Positions 1 through 8,872 of a stretch of DNA of 64,000 nucleotides are shown piece after piece. The notes below the pieces were generated by a model, which did no database searches, was not told the DNA's origin, and saw only the letters and a list, made by a program, of their open reading frames with translations. The stretch comes from Hyphomicrobiales bacterium (GTDB lineage: Bacteria > Pseudomonadota > Alphaproteobacteria > Rhizobiales > Beijerinckiaceae). A program made the translations under genes and the position numbers. The number at the start of each line of letters is the position of its first letter. Within the stretch, counting starts at the first letter, position 1. The stretch lies in contig CANGQA010000004.1 in the NCBI GenBank assembly GCA_947455995.1, positions 1 to 64,000 of the forward strand, read 5' to 3'.

Positions 1-291
1 AGCCGGGATCGTTTTACCAAGGGTTTGATCGAACGCGGTTTTTCGGTGTTGCCGAGCGAAGGCACCTATTTTCTGGCCGTGGATCTGGCGCCGCGGGGCG
101 AGGATGATGATCTGGCCTTTTGCCAGCGGCTGATCGAGAACAACGGCGTTGCTGCGATTCCGATGTCGGCCTTTTATGCGAATGATGCGGTGCGCACCAC
201 GGTGCGATTCTGCTTTGCAAAGCGCGACGAAACACTTGACGAGGCACTGAAACGGCTTGAAACCCTGAAAAGGGCTTTGCGTATCGGTTAG
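1..291 (+). CDS. Class I/II aminotransferase, C-terminal fragment
   Basis: This is the last 96 codons of a PLP-dependent fold-type I aminotransferase; the gene begins before the window, and its frame is open from base 1. The visible part is the small C-terminal domain, which closes over the substrate. It reads GFSVLPSEGTYFLAVDL and then VRFCFAKRDETL; the arginine of VRFCFAK sits where the family places the residue that binds the substrate carboxylate. The style resembles methionine/kynurenine aminotransferases (YbdL-like), but the PLP lysine is outside the window, so substrate cannot be judged. It ends 21 bp from the convergent fumarase gene. Confidence 0.8.
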   Translation, partial: SRDRFTKGLIERGFSVLPSEGTYFLAVDLAPRGEDDDLAFCQRLIENNGVAAIPMSAFYANDAVRTTVRFCFAKRDETLDEALKRLETLKRALRIG

Positions 292-311
292 ATTGCGGGC
301 AGGCTGAAGGG

Positions 312-1928
312 TCAGCTCAGGTGTAATTCCTTGAAGAAATCATTGCCCTTGTCGTCGATCACAATGAAAGCCGGGAAATTTTCAACTTCCACTTTCCAGA
401 TCGCTTCCATGCCCAATTCGGGATATTCGAGCACTTCTACTTTTTTGATGCAGTCTTGGGCCAGACGGGCTGCAGGACCGCCGATTGAACCAAGATAGAA
501 GCCGCCATGCTTGGCACAGGCCTCACGCACCTGGGCCGAACGGTTGCCTTTGGCCAGCATGACCATGGAGCCACCTTGCGCCTGGAATTGCTCGACATAA
601 GAATCCATTCGGCCGGCGGTGGTTGGGCCGAAAGAACCTGAGGCATAGCCTTCGGGCGTCTTGGCAGGGCCGGCATAATAGATCGGGTGGTTTTTGAAAT
701 AATCCGGCATGGCTTCGCCGCGATCGAGCCTTTCACGGATTTTGGCATGGGCGAGATCACGCGCGACGATGATTGTGCCCGTCAGTGACAGACGTGTTTT
801 GACTGGGTGTTGCGACAAGGTAGCCAGAATCTCCGACATGGGCTTGGACAGATCAATATTGACCACCTCGCCCCCAAGATGGCTTGTATCGATATCGGGC
901 ATGAAACGGGCAGGATTGCGTTCCAATGTTTCAAGGAACACGCCGTCCTTTGTGATTTTACCCATTGACTGACGGTCCGCCGAGCAGGAGACACCTAATC
1001 CGATCGGCAATGACGCGCCGTGGCGGGGCAGACGGATAACCCGCACGTCATGGCAGAAATATTTGCCACCGAACTGCGCGCCAACCCCGAGGGATTGGGT
1101 GAGCTTGTGCACCTCCTCTTCCATCGCCAAATCACGGAAAGCGTGACCGGATTCCGATCCTTGGGTCGGGAGGTTGTCGAGATAGCGTGTGGAGGCCAAC
1201 TTGACAGTTTTCATCACCTGCTCGGCAGACGTGCCACCAATGACGATCGCCAGATGATAGGGCGGGCAAGCGGCAGTTCCGAGTGTCAGGATCTTTTCTT
1301 TCAAAAAGGCGATCATCCGGTCATGGGTCAGCAAAGAGGGTGTTGCCTGAAACAGAAAGGTCTTGTTCGCCGATCCGCCGCCTTTGGCAACAAACAGGAA
1401 CTTATAGGCCTCGTCACCTTCTGAATAGATTGTGATGTCGGCTGGCAGATTGTTGCGGGTGTTCTTTTCTTCGAACATCGACAAGGGAGCCAACTGCGAA
1501 TAGCGCAGGTTTTTCTCGAAATAAGCATCGCGGATGCCATCAGACAGACTATCCTCGTCCTGTCCGTTGGTGAGCACAAATCGGCCCTTTTTACCCATCA
1601 CGATCGCCGTACCGGTATCCTGACACATCGGAAGAATGCCACCGGCGGCAATATTGGCATTTTTGAGCAGATCGAAGGCTACGAATTTGTCATTGGACGT
1701 GGCTTCGGGGTCTTCTAAAATCTTGGCCAGTTGGGCCAGATGACCGGGACGCAACAGGTGGTTGATGTCGATCAGGGCCTGTTTGGCCAGTAAGCGGATC
1801 GCTTCTGGCTCGACCACCAGAAAAGAATGGCCGCCCATTTCCTGCACCTTGACACCATCGCTGCTAAGCTTGTGGTAGGGCGTAGTATCGGGACCGAGGG
1901 GAAACAGGCTTGACGCTGAAGCAGCCAT
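312..1928 (-). CDS. fumA: Fumarate hydratase, class I (iron-sulfur)
   Basis: Cytoplasmic TCA-cycle enzyme of 538 residues that interconverts fumarate and L-malate using a [4Fe-4S] cluster. Full length for the class I family (N-terminal alpha and C-terminal beta regions in one chain). Three cysteines lie where cluster ligands are expected: C102 in [10 protein letters not shown]221 in TAACPPYH and C315 in GVSCSADR. The C-terminal region has [11 protein letters not shown] and [12 protein letters not shown], typical of the family. The ATG follows an AAGGAA Shine-Dalgarno-like stretch. It is monocistronic by position, being convergent with the aminotransferase and 181 bp from ptsN. Class I fumarase is oxygen-sensitive; no class II fumC is in this window. 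Confidence 0.95.
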   Translation of the reverse strand: MAASASSLFPLGPDTTPYHKLSSDGVKVQEMGGHSFLVVEPEAIRLLAKQALIDINHLLRPGHLAQLAKILEDPEATSNDKFVAFDLLKNANIAAGGILPMCQDTGTAIVMGKKGRFVLTNGQDEDSLSDGIRDAYFEKNLRYSQLAPLSMFEEKNTRNNLPADITIYSEGDEAYKFLFVAKGGGSANKTFLFQATPSLLTHDRMIAFLKEKILTLGTAACPPYHLAIVIGGTSAEQVMKTVKLASTRYLDNLPTQGSESGHAFRDLAMEEEVHKLTQSLGVGAQFGGKYFCHDVRVIRLPRHGASLPIGLGVSCSADRQSMGKITKDGVFLETLERNPARFMPDIDTSHLGGEVVNIDLSKPMSEILATLSQHPVKTRLSLTGTIIVARDLAHAKIRERLDRGEAMPDYFKNHPIYYAGPAKTPEGYASGSFGPTTAGRMDSYVEQFQAQGGSMVMLAKGNRSAQVREACAKHGGFYLGSIGGPAARLAQDCIKKVEVLEYPELGMEAIWKVEVENFPAFIVIDDKGNDFFKELHLS

Positions 1929-2063
1929 GACAATTCCTTATGCACAGAATGAAGGCAGATGATCTGGAACCAGCCTAAAATCAGGGCTGAACACATTGCC
2001 CATTTTAACCATCGAATCGTTCAAGTCCAATAGTGGCGACCATAGATTATGGTTGAATCGCCG

Positions 2064-2114
2064 GCATAACGGCACAATCAGGCATTCCGCCGCAGGGCAT
2101 TTCGGCCGTTATGC
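2064..2114 (-). repeat. Inverted repeat across the ptsN stop codon
   Basis: A perfect 10-bp inverted repeat, GCATAACGGC (2064-2073) and GCCGTTATGC (2105-2114), encloses 31 bp and overlaps the ptsN TAA. On the minus strand it lies at the 3' end of the hpf-ptsN transcript, so it may act as a 3'-end stabiliser or terminator. There is no uridine run after it, so intrinsic termination is not secure. Confidence 0.5.
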
Positions 2115-2573
2115 TGCGTTCGAGTTTGGTGTTCTGGTCAACAGGGCAAACAAGGCCGATTGATCGCGCGCCTGCCGCAAAGACTGGATTGTCAGCGGAT
2201 CGCGCATCACTCGCGCGACTTTAGCCAGCGCTTTCAGGTGGTCGGCACCGGCATTTTCGGGGGCTACCAGCAGAAAGATCAAATCGACGGGTTCATGGTC
2301 AAGTGCTTCAAAATCAATCGGTTTTTCCAGTCGCGCGAACAGGCCTTGCAATTTGTTTACATTGGGGAATTTGCCATGCGGGATCGCAATGCCGCGTCCA
2401 ATTCCCGTTGAACCCAGCCGCTCTCGCTGCAGCAGTGCTTCATAGATATCGCGCGCATCCAGCCCCATAATGGTGGCTGCATGTTCGGCAATTTCGCGAA
2501 GAGCCTGTTTTTTGGAAGCAGCCTTGAGATGAGGCAGCACCGCATCAGGAACCAGAAATTCAGTCAAAGGCAT
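2109..2573 (-). CDS. ptsN: PTS IIA-like nitrogen regulatory protein PtsN (EIIA-Ntr)
   Basis: Regulatory phosphocarrier of the PTS-Ntr system. It receives phosphate from NPr and modulates potassium and nitrogen/carbon functions by protein contact; it does not transport sugar. I chose the ATG at 2573, which gives 154 residues starting MPLTEFLVPDAVLPHL, the normal PtsN start and length; a longer in-frame start at 2642 adds an atypical tail. The phosphorylated histidine is H66 in AIPHGKFP. It lies downstream of hpf in the order conserved in proteobacteria, but rpoN, the usual upstream neighbour, is absent: the FAH-family gene sits there. Confidence 0.95.
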   Translation of the reverse strand: MPLTEFLVPDAVLPHLKAASKKQALREIAEHAATIMGLDARDIYEALLQRERLGSTGIGRGIAIPHGKFPNVNKLQGLFARLEKPIDFEALDHEPVDLIFLLVAPENAGADHLKALAKVARVMRDPLTIQSLRQARDQSALFALLTRTPNSNAA

Positions 2574-2685
2574 CGTGTAAACCCGTTTGTCACCGACCCG
2601 TTCTTTCGAGGGCCGTGTCAGCCAATGCAGGAATGAGGCCAAGCAAAGCCCTGTCCTTTCAGGCAGGCTTCAAGCCTATAAAGAA

Positions 2686-2743
2686 TGCAGAGATGTTTAT
2701 CAACCGGACCGTGAGGAACAGATCCGGTTGAAATGTTTCTGCA
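2686..2743 (-). promoter_or_regulatory. Long imperfect stem-loop between hpf and ptsN
   Basis: The 175-bp gap between hpf and ptsN holds a perfect 8-bp core repeat, CAACCGGA (2701-2708) and TCCGGTTG (2723-2730). Outer arms TGCAGA (2686-2691) and TCTGCA (2738-2743) extend it into a long imperfect hairpin. It would form in the hpf-ptsN transcript and could be a processing site, stabiliser or attenuator. No uridine tract follows in the transcribed direction. Confidence 0.45.
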
Positions 2744-2748
2744 TGGCT

Positions 2749-3336
2749 TCAGGAGGCCAGAGTGGGGGGATCAATCCAGCCGATATTGCCGTCATTGCGG
2801 CGATACACCATGTTGACGCGGCCACTGCTGGCATGGCGAAACACCAGAACGGGTGCACCTGTCAGATCCAGATCCTGCACGGCATCAGCCACCGACATAT
2901 TCACCATGTTTTTAGTCGTTTCGGCGATCACCAGCGGATGAAAGCCCACCTCGATCTCGTCATCTTCGTGATCGGGAGTCTGGATCACATAAGCCGGCAT
3001 ATCGAGCGACCAGACACTGTCGTCTTTGGTGTGATTGGTCGAATGGCGGTCTTTGAGGCGGCGATTGTAGCGGCGGAGACGCTTTTCGATCCGTTCAGCG
3101 GCTTTATCCGCGCTAAAATAGGCATCATGGGCCATGCCTTCGGCCTGTAATGTAATTCCGGATGACAGATGTAGCGTGCAGTCGGTTCTAAATCCTGTTC
3201 CTTCAGGTTCGATAATCACATGACCGGTTACGCCGCCATCAAAATATCGTTTGACGGCCGAGGAGACGCGATCCGTTATCTGACCGCGCAGAGCGTCACC
3301 GACATCGAGATTTTTACCAGAAACACGCAGAGCCAT
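2749..3336 (-). CDS. hpf: Ribosome hibernation promoting factor, long form
   Basis: Stationary-phase factor that binds the 30S subunit and dimerises 70S ribosomes into inactive 100S particles. The start at 3336 (MALRVSGKNLDVGDALR) is preceded by GAGGTG at good spacing and gives 195 residues, the long-form length; a longer in-frame start at 3384 adds unrelated sequence. Residues about 1-105 form the S30AE domain, with basic stretches such as AAERIEKRLRRYNRR. After a linker of about 30 residues, the C-terminal dimerisation domain carries PLVIAETTKNMVNMSVADAV and VYRRNDGNIGWIDPP. It is followed by ptsN on the same strand. Confidence 0.95.
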   Translation of the reverse strand: MALRVSGKNLDVGDALRGQITDRVSSAVKRYFDGGVTGHVIIEPEGTGFRTDCTLHLSSGITLQAEGMAHDAYFSADKAAERIEKRLRRYNRRLKDRHSTNHTKDDSVWSLDMPAYVIQTPDHEDDEIEVGFHPLVIAETTKNMVNMSVADAVQDLDLTGAPVLVFRHASSGRVNMVYRRNDGNIGWIDPPTLAS

Positions 3337-3456
3337 GGAACACCTCGCTAGTTGATCGAAGACCAATAGGGAGCCCTTCTGCATCGGGCTGTTCTAACAG
3401 CTTGAGTGTATAAGAGGTTGGATGGCTTGCAACCTCTTTTACGAATGGGGGGAGGG

Positions 3457-4257
3457 TCAGACGATCTTGATCGAAAGGTCTGGCAAACGCTCCAATTTGC
3501 ACAAAATCACGTCGCCTTTGACCACGGGGCCGACATTTTCGGGTGTGCCGGAATAAATAATATCTCCGGCTTTCAGCTCGAAAGCCTCAGATAATTTGGC
3601 GATCTGCTCGGCAACCGACCAGATCATGTGGTCCAGACCGGCCTTTTGTTTGATTGTGCCATTAACAGCCAGTGAAATTTCGCCTTTGGTAAAATGGCCG
3701 ACTTTTTCGACCGGATGAATCGGGCCGATCGGTGCCGAGTGGTCGAAGCTTTTACCAATTTCCCATGGCTTTTTCTCGTCACCCAAAGCCCGCTGCAAAT
3801 CGCGCCGCGTCATATCGAGCCCCAGCGCATAGCCGAAGACATGATCAAGGGCTCGATCAACCGGAATATTTTTACCGCCTGATTTCAGGGCGCAGACCAG
3901 TTCCACCTCGTAATGGTAGTTTTTGGTCAGGCTTGGATAAGGGTGATCGGCCACGGTGTCGACTGCGATGTTCTGGATCGCGTCCGTGGGTTTTTGGAAG
4001 AAAAACGGCGGTTCACGGCTTGGGTCCGAGCCCATCTCGCGGGCATGGGCGGCATAGTTGCGTCCGATGCAGTAAATGCGGCGCACCTGAAACACCTTTT
4101 CGGATCCGACAATCGGGACCACCACGGGCGCAACCGGAAAAACCACTGATGCCGCCGGGCTTTGGGCCTGTGCCGGGGCAATCTGCGTTGCTGCCAGTCC
4201 AGTCCCCGAAGCGATGGCACCAGCCATGATATTGCGTCGTGTCACACCCATCCTCAT
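3457..4257 (-). CDS. FAH-family hydrolase (fumarylpyruvate-hydrolase-like) with Tat signal
   Basis: A 266-residue protein of the fumarylacetoacetate hydrolase fold, which cleaves C-C bonds in beta-diketo or acylpyruvate compounds with a divalent metal. The catalytic part starts near residue 50 (VFQVRRIYCIGRNYAAHAREMG) and has metal-ligand regions such as YEVELVCAL and YSGTPENVGPV; it most resembles fumarylpyruvate hydrolases of gentisate pathways. The oddity is the first 32 residues: VTRRNIMAGAI, a hydrophobic stretch and AQAQS, a textbook twin-arginine signal peptide. These enzymes are normally cytoplasmic. The second ATG, two codons in (4251), has better spacing to the GGGGGG upstream. It is followed by nothing co-directional until hpf. 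Confidence 0.85.
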   Translation of the reverse strand: MRMGVTRRNIMAGAIASGTGLAATQIAPAQAQSPAASVVFPVAPVVVPIVGSEKVFQVRRIYCIGRNYAAHAREMGSDPSREPPFFFQKPTDAIQNIAVDTVADHPYPSLTKNYHYEVELVCALKSGGKNIPVDRALDHVFGYALGLDMTRRDLQRALGDEKKPWEIGKSFDHSAPIGPIHPVEKVGHFTKGEISLAVNGTIKQKAGLDHMIWSVAEQIAKLSEAFELKAGDIIYSGTPENVGPVVKGDVILCKLERLPDLSIKIV

Positions 4258-4335
4258 ATCCCCCCTGTTTGGTCTTCTTGTGTGAAGGAGGTTAAGGCAG
4301 AGCTGGAGTGAGTCAAGTCCGGCTGGAGAGCGGCT

Positions 4336-4767
4336 TTAGCCAGCGTCGGCGATGAGGCCGGCGGCCTCAATTCCTGCAATGCAACAAATTTCGTCATTGT
4401 CGGACACATCCCCAGAAATGCCAATGGCGCCGATGATCTGTTTTTCCGCATTGCGGATCAGCACGCCGCCGATCACCGGGATCATTTTGCCGTCACTGGC
4501 CGAGGCCAGGGCTGTATAGAAGGCTGGGTTTTTAAGCGCGCGATTGGCGAGATTGCGGGCGCCCAACCCCATGCCCAATGTGCCCCATGCTTTGCCCGTG
4601 GCAATTTCGACACGCAAAATGCCGCTATGATCCTCGCGCTTGGTCACCACCACATGCCCGCCTGCATCCAGTATCACCACGGTGAGCGGCAGGAAATTGA
4701 GGGTGCGGCCCTTTTCTATCGCCTTGTTAGCAATCAAATCCGCTTGTGCCAGAGTGACGTTGCTCAT
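4336..4767 (-). CDS. GlcG/HbpS family protein (DUF336)
   Basis: A 143-residue single-domain protein of the GlcG/HbpS family. Members include a haem-binding sensor subunit and many uncharacterised proteins encoded beside oxidative catabolic genes. Family features seen are VVILDAGGHVVVTKRED, FYTALASASDGKMIPVIGG and the C-terminal IGAIGISGDVSDNDE(I)C. No signal peptide is apparent. It lies 78 bp upstream of the Tat-FAH gene on the same strand and may be co-transcribed. A biochemical role cannot be assigned from sequence. Confidence 0.8.
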   Translation of the reverse strand: MSNVTLAQADLIANKAIEKGRTLNFLPLTVVILDAGGHVVVTKREDHSGILRVEIATGKAWGTLGMGLGARNLANRALKNPAFYTALASASDGKMIPVIGGVLIRNAEKQIIGAIGISGDVSDNDEICCIAGIEAAGLIADAG

Positions 4768-4861
4768 GAAATTTTCCTTGTTTCTCCGGCTTGCGGATTG
4801 TGAAGCTTCGGGGCTTGGGAAGGCTTGTGTGAGATCGTATGATGATCCACGGACAGGTTGT

Positions 4862-4875
4862 GCTTTTTAAAAAGC
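4862..4875. promoter_or_regulatory. 14-bp AT-rich palindrome in a divergent promoter region
   Basis: GCTTTTTAAAAAGC is a perfect palindrome in the 200-bp gap between the divergent GlcG-like gene and the 4968 reductase. It could be an operator, but AT-rich palindromes also arise by chance. The rest of the gap shows no other clear element. Confidence 0.3.
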
Positions 4876-4967
4876 TTGTTTATCGGTTGATCATTATCAT
4901 ACTGAAGTCTATCAGCCAATTGTCATCACCCACTCAGCATATTGGGAACTAACAAAGGAAGCGGATC

Positions 4968-5846
4968 ATGAGCAAAAGTGTCGGAATCATCGGTCTTGGC
5001 ATTATGGGTGGCGCCATTGCCCGCAACCTATGTGAGCGCGGTTGGTCTGTAACAGGTTTTGATGTTGATCCGGCCGCTTGTGCGGCTCTGGAAAAAGCAG
5101 GGGGCAAAATTGCCGCTTCGGTCACGGAACTGGCCAAACAGGAAACCGTCCTGATGACATCGTTGCCCAGCCCCAAAATCGTGCGTGCTGTGGCCGAGGA
5201 AATCGCTGCCAGCTCAACAACGGGCCGCATTGTTTGCGAACTCAGCACGCTGGCCCTTGAAGACAAGCTGGCTTTTGAAGCCATTCTATCCAAGGCAGGC
5301 CATACCCCGCTTGATTGCCCGTTGAGCGGCACCGGAGCGCAGGCCCAGACGCGGGATTTGGTGATCTACGCTTCGGGTGACTCCAAGGCGATAGAGTGCC
5401 TGGAAGGGTTGTTTCTCGATTTCGGGAAAAAGGTTGCCAATCTTGGCGCGTTCGGCAATGGCAGCCGGATGAAATATGTCGCCAACTATCTGGTGGCAAT
5501 CAACAATGTCGCCACCGCTGAAGCCATGGTTTTGGGAATACAGGCAGGGCTTGATCCCCAGCAGATCATCGAGATCGTTGGACCCGGTGCCGGTGGGTCG
5601 AAAATCTTCGAATTGCGTGCACCAATGATGGCGGCCAACCATTACGAGCCACCGACCATGCGTATGGCGACATGGCGCAAGGATATGACAGTGATTGGCG
5701 ATTTCGCCCGTGAATTGGGCTGCCCGATTCCGCTGTTCGAGAAATCGAACGAGATCTATGAAAAAGGCTTGGAAATGGATCTCGGGCATCTCGATACGGC
5801 TGCAGTGTGCAAGGTGATCGAGTCTATGGGCGGGTTCAAACGCTAA
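4968..5846 (+). CDS. NAD(P)-dependent beta-hydroxyacid dehydrogenase (HIBADH family)
   Basis: Cytoplasmic oxidoreductase of 292 residues in the 3-hydroxyisobutyrate/tartronate semialdehyde reductase family, interconverting a beta-hydroxy acid and its semialdehyde. The N-terminal Rossmann domain has GLGIMG at residues 9-14 and FDVD at the end of beta-2. The substrate loop reads DCPLSGTGAQAQ (from 116), and catalytic K169 with N173 lies in RMKYVANYL. The C-terminal helical domain is complete. The start follows GGAAGCGG. Two further paralogues lie in the window, so this family is over-represented here. Position beside the LysR gene suggests catabolic use; the substrate is unknown. Confidence 0.88.
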   Translation: MSKSVGIIGLGIMGGAIARNLCERGWSVTGFDVDPAACAALEKAGGKIAASVTELAKQETVLMTSLPSPKIVRAVAEEIAASSTTGRIVCELSTLALEDKLAFEAILSKAGHTPLDCPLSGTGAQAQTRDLVIYASGDSKAIECLEGLFLDFGKKVANLGAFGNGSRMKYVANYLVAINNVATAEAMVLGIQAGLDPQQIIEIVGPGAGGSKIFELRAPMMAANHYEPPTMRMATWRKDMTVIGDFARELGCPIPLFEKSNEIYEKGLEMDLGHLDTAAVCKVIESMGGFKR

Positions 5847-5865
5847 ATGTGCCTTCCACTCAGTG

Positions 5866-6789
5866 TCAGGCCTCGCGCATGCGGGCCTGCCGGATGGTAA
5901 TTGTCTGCTCGGTTGTTTCGCGCAGCATCGAGGCAAACAAAGCGGCGGCGGGGGAAAGCACCCGCCTCGTCGGCTCGATCAGTACAAAATCCGAATAGAG
6001 CGCGGGTTGGTCCAGCGGACGGATGTCGAAGCGGGCACCGTCCAGGTCATTGACCATCATCACGCCCGGCAAGATCGCCACCCATTCACTGCTTGCGACA
6101 AAATCGAGAGTGCCCATCATGGCATCCAGTTGCAACCGCCGTTCGATCGCGACACCATGGCTTGCGCAATAGGTTTCGATATTCCGGCGGCGTGTGTTTT
6201 GCGGGCCGGGGACAACGATTTTTAAAGGGTCCATGTCTTTGAGGCAGATGGGCGTCAGATGCTGGCCGAGTCGGTTCCTGCTGGCAACCAGCATTTCACG
6301 ATCGCGGATCAACAAGGTGGTTGAGAGACCTACCGCCCCTTGGAAACCCGGAACAACGGCAAAATCCAATTCCCCCTTGCGGACCAGATCGGTCAATACG
6401 CCGGAATAGGCCTCTGTCACCCGCATATCGACAGTCGGGGCAACCGCAATGAAGCGGTCGAGTGTTGGTGCCAGAACTGCGCGGGTAAAGGTCGGCATCA
6501 AGCCGATTCGGACCTCTCCGCCCAAAGCTGATGCGCGGCCGATTTCGGCCTCGGCCAGATCGAGCCGCCGCAAAATCGCGACACATTCTCCATAATAACG
6601 TTCGCCATGCACAGTAGGAGTGACGCCGCGGCCGTCGCGCACCAGCAATTCCGCGCCCAGGCTTTCTTCGAGATGCCGGATATGTTGTGAAATCCCCGAT
6701 TGCGTCGCACCTTCACGCTGCGCAGCGGCAGTAAAAGAGCCTTCTTCGAAAACGGCCACAAATGAACGGATTTGTTTGAGCGAGCGCAT
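5866..6789 (-). CDS. LysR family transcriptional regulator
   Basis: LysR-type regulator of 307 residues. The N-terminal winged helix-turn-helix lies at residues about 2-60 (FTAAAQREGATQSGISQHIRHLEESL), followed by a linker helix and a periplasmic-binding-protein-like effector domain (about 90-295). It is divergent from the long operon that starts at 6928, with 138 bp between them, the standard layout for a LysR activator of the opposite operon. The effector is probably a pathway intermediate (inference). It is tail-to-tail with the 4968 reductase, 19 bp apart. Confidence 0.9.
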   Translation of the reverse strand: MRSLKQIRSFVAVFEEGSFTAAAQREGATQSGISQHIRHLEESLGAELLVRDGRGVTPTVHGERYYGECVAILRRLDLAEAEIGRASALGGEVRIGLMPTFTRAVLAPTLDRFIAVAPTVDMRVTEAYSGVLTDLVRKGELDFAVVPGFQGAVGLSTTLLIRDREMLVASRNRLGQHLTPICLKDMDPLKIVVPGPQNTRRRNIETYCASHGVAIERRLQLDAMMGTLDFVASSEWVAILPGVMMVNDLDGARFDIRPLDQPALYSDFVLIEPTRRVLSPAAALFASMLRETTEQTITIRQARMREA

Positions 6790-6927
6790 AGGGTAGATCG
6801 ACCCTCTATCAAAAAAATTAATATCGGAAAGTAATAATAATCATTTTTATAATGGCTGGTCCAGCATTAGTCTTTGGTTCAATAAAATTCGCTTCGGCGA
6901 TGAGGATCATTCAACAGGATCAGGCCC
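6790..6927. promoter_or_regulatory. Divergent LysR/operon regulatory region
   Basis: AT-rich gap between the LysR gene and the 6928 operon. An inverted repeat AGGGT-N6-ACCCT (6790-6805) touches the LysR start codon and could be an autoregulatory site. No convincing -35/-10 pair could be fixed by eye. Confidence 0.4.
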
Positions 6928-8031
6928 ATGAAACTTGGTTTTTTTACGATGCCCATCCATCCGCTTGGCAAGGATTGGCGTCAATGCCTCGCAGAGGACC
7001 GTGAAGCATTTATTCTTGCTGACGAATTGGGCTTTGTTGAAGCCCTCGCAGGGGAACATGTGACCGATCAGGCAGAAAATATCACGTCCTGCATCACATT
7101 CATTGCCTGGATTGCGGCTTCGACTAAAAACATCAAGCTGGGCACAGGCACGGTCAATATGCCAAACAGCCATCCGGCTGCTGTTGCGTCGACCATTGCG
7201 ATGCTCGATCATATGCTCGATGGACGCTTCATCTTCGGTATCAGCCCCGGCGGTCTGCTTTCGGATGCCGAAGTGTTCGGCAATCTGGACAATAACCGCA
7301 ACGAGATGTTTGTCGAAGGCATCAACCAGGTGCTCGCGATCTGGGAAGGCGAGGCGCCTTACAATCTGAACGGCAAATACTGGAAAATTTCGACTGAACG
7401 CACACTTATGACCGAAATCGGTCAGGGGGTCATGCCAAAGCCTTTGCAGCGTCCTCATCCGCCAATTGTCGTGACCGCAGTTGCTCCTTTCTCAAAAGGA
7501 GTTACTGAAGCGGCGGCGCGGGGATGGGATCCTATTTCAGCCAACTTCCTGATGCCTGTCTGGGCAAAATCGCATTGGCCGAAATATGTCGAAGGCTGCG
7601 CAATGGCTGGCCGCAAAGCCGATCCCGCCAATTGGCGCGTGGCCAAAAGCGTGTTCGTGGCGGACGATATGGCCACTGCCAAAGCATATGCTCTTGATCC
7701 CAATGGCCCCTATGTTTCCTATTATCGCTCTTTGTTCACCAAGCTGAAAAAGAATGGTCGCATCGAATTGTTCAAGACCTACCGCGAACAGCCTGATGAC
7801 GAGGTGACGCTGGATATGGTTTGCGACAAGCTGATCGTTTACGGCACGCCGGATAAGGTCGCCGATGATATCCTGAAATTGCGCGAGGAGGTCGGCGAAT
7901 TCGGCACCATGCTCTATGCAGGTAAGGACTGGAAGGATCGTGATCTTGGTCGCAAGTCCATGATTTTACTAGCTGAAAAAGCATTGCCGCTTATCAATGC
8001 AGGCATTACGAAGGCCGAGGCTGCGGAATGA
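6928..8031 (+). CDS. LLM-class flavin-dependent monooxygenase (luciferase-like)
   Basis: A 367-residue bacterial-luciferase-fold TIM barrel that uses reduced FMN, supplied by a separate reductase, and oxygen to monooxygenate a substrate. It starts MKLGFFTMPIHPLGKDW and has the family segments TSCITFIAWIAASTKNIKLGTGTV and LDHMLDGRFIFGISPG. C-terminal GTPDKVADDILKLREEVG is the usual closing region. The family includes limonene and alkane monooxygenases and the ring-opening pyrimidine enzyme RutA. It is the first gene of the operon and overlaps the next by ATGA. No reductase is encoded in this operon; the nearest is at 19511-20044. The substrate is unknown. Confidence 0.88.
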   Translation: MKLGFFTMPIHPLGKDWRQCLAEDREAFILADELGFVEALAGEHVTDQAENITSCITFIAWIAASTKNIKLGTGTVNMPNSHPAAVASTIAMLDHMLDGRFIFGISPGGLLSDAEVFGNLDNNRNEMFVEGINQVLAIWEGEAPYNLNGKYWKISTERTLMTEIGQGVMPKPLQRPHPPIVVTAVAPFSKGVTEAAARGWDPISANFLMPVWAKSHWPKYVEGCAMAGRKADPANWRVAKSVFVADDMATAKAYALDPNGPYVSYYRSLFTKLKKNGRIELFKTYREQPDDEVTLDMVCDKLIVYGTPDKVADDILKLREEVGEFGTMLYAGKDWKDRDLGRKSMILLAEKALPLINAGITKAEAAE

Positions 8032-8834
8032 GTGCTGTCACAATGGTCGACTGCGGCGGGTTCAAACTCGCCACCCGTGTCGATGGCCTGACCGATGGAT
8101 CTGCCCCATGGCTTGTGCTGTCAAACTCGCTCGGTTCTTCCATGATGATGTGGGAGCCGCAACTGGCGTTTCTGGGCCGTAACTATCGCATTCTGCGCTA
8201 TGACACGCGGGGGCACGGTGCCTCTGAGGCCCCGCAAGGCCCCTATGATTTCGGCGGGCTGACCCATGATGTGGTGGCCTTGATGGATCACTATCACATT
8301 GATAAGGCCTCTTTCATGGGACTGTCCTTGGGCGGCATGACCGGCCTGGGTCTAGCCCTCCATCATGCCGAACGCTTCGACAAGATCATCTGTTGTGATG
8401 CACGGGCCGATAATCCGCCACCTTTCGTGCAAAGCTGGGATGACCGTAAGGCGGCTGTCGATGCCGGTGGTTTGGAGGCGATTGTCAACGGCACGATGGA
8501 GCGTTGGTTCGTCGAGAGCTGGCGCAAGGCCCATCCAGACCAGTTGCAGCATTTTGTTGAGGCTTTCCTGGCCACGTCGCTCTCGGGTTACAAAGCCTGT
8601 GCCGATGCCCTTAAAACGCTCGACTACCTCAAGGATCTCGGTTCGGTGAGCATGCCAGTGCTCTATGTGGTCGGTGCCGAAGATCTGGGTGCTCCTCCTG
8701 CGGTGATGCGGGCAATGGCCATGGCAACGCCGGGTTCTGCCTATATCGAGGTTCCGCACGGCGCGCATTTGCCAAATGTCGATAACAGTGCAGACTTCAA
8801 CACGGCAATCGCAGGATTTCTGGGCCTGCATTGA
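8028..8834 (+). CDS. Alpha/beta hydrolase, 3-oxoadipate enol-lactonase-like
   Basis: A 268-residue alpha/beta-hydrolase that resembles PcaD, which opens 3-oxoadipate enol-lactone. The nucleophile is S100 in GLSLGG; the acid is in VVGAEDLGAP and the histidine in VPHGAHLPNVD. The oxyanion region is SNSLGSSMMMWEPQ and the strand after it RYDTRGHG, both PcaD-like. The start overlaps the stop of the LLM monooxygenase (ATGA), implying coupled translation. Given the partner enzymes, it may hydrolyse a lactone or formamide made by the upstream monooxygenase (inference). No other protocatechuate-branch gene is adjacent, so I do not name it pcaD. Confidence 0.85.
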   Translation: MSAVTMVDCGGFKLATRVDGLTDGSAPWLVLSNSLGSSMMMWEPQLAFLGRNYRILRYDTRGHGASEAPQGPYDFGGLTHDVVALMDHYHIDKASFMGLSLGGMTGLGLALHHAERFDKIICCDARADNPPPFVQSWDDRKAAVDAGGLEAIVNGTMERWFVESWRKAHPDQLQHFVEAFLATSLSGYKACADALKTLDYLKDLGSVSMPVLYVVGAEDLGAPPAVMRAMAMATPGSAYIEVPHGAHLPNVDNSADFNTAIAGFLGLH

Positions 8835-8872
8835 TGCTGGTTTGATTGGGGATGGATTGTGGAGCTTAGACG

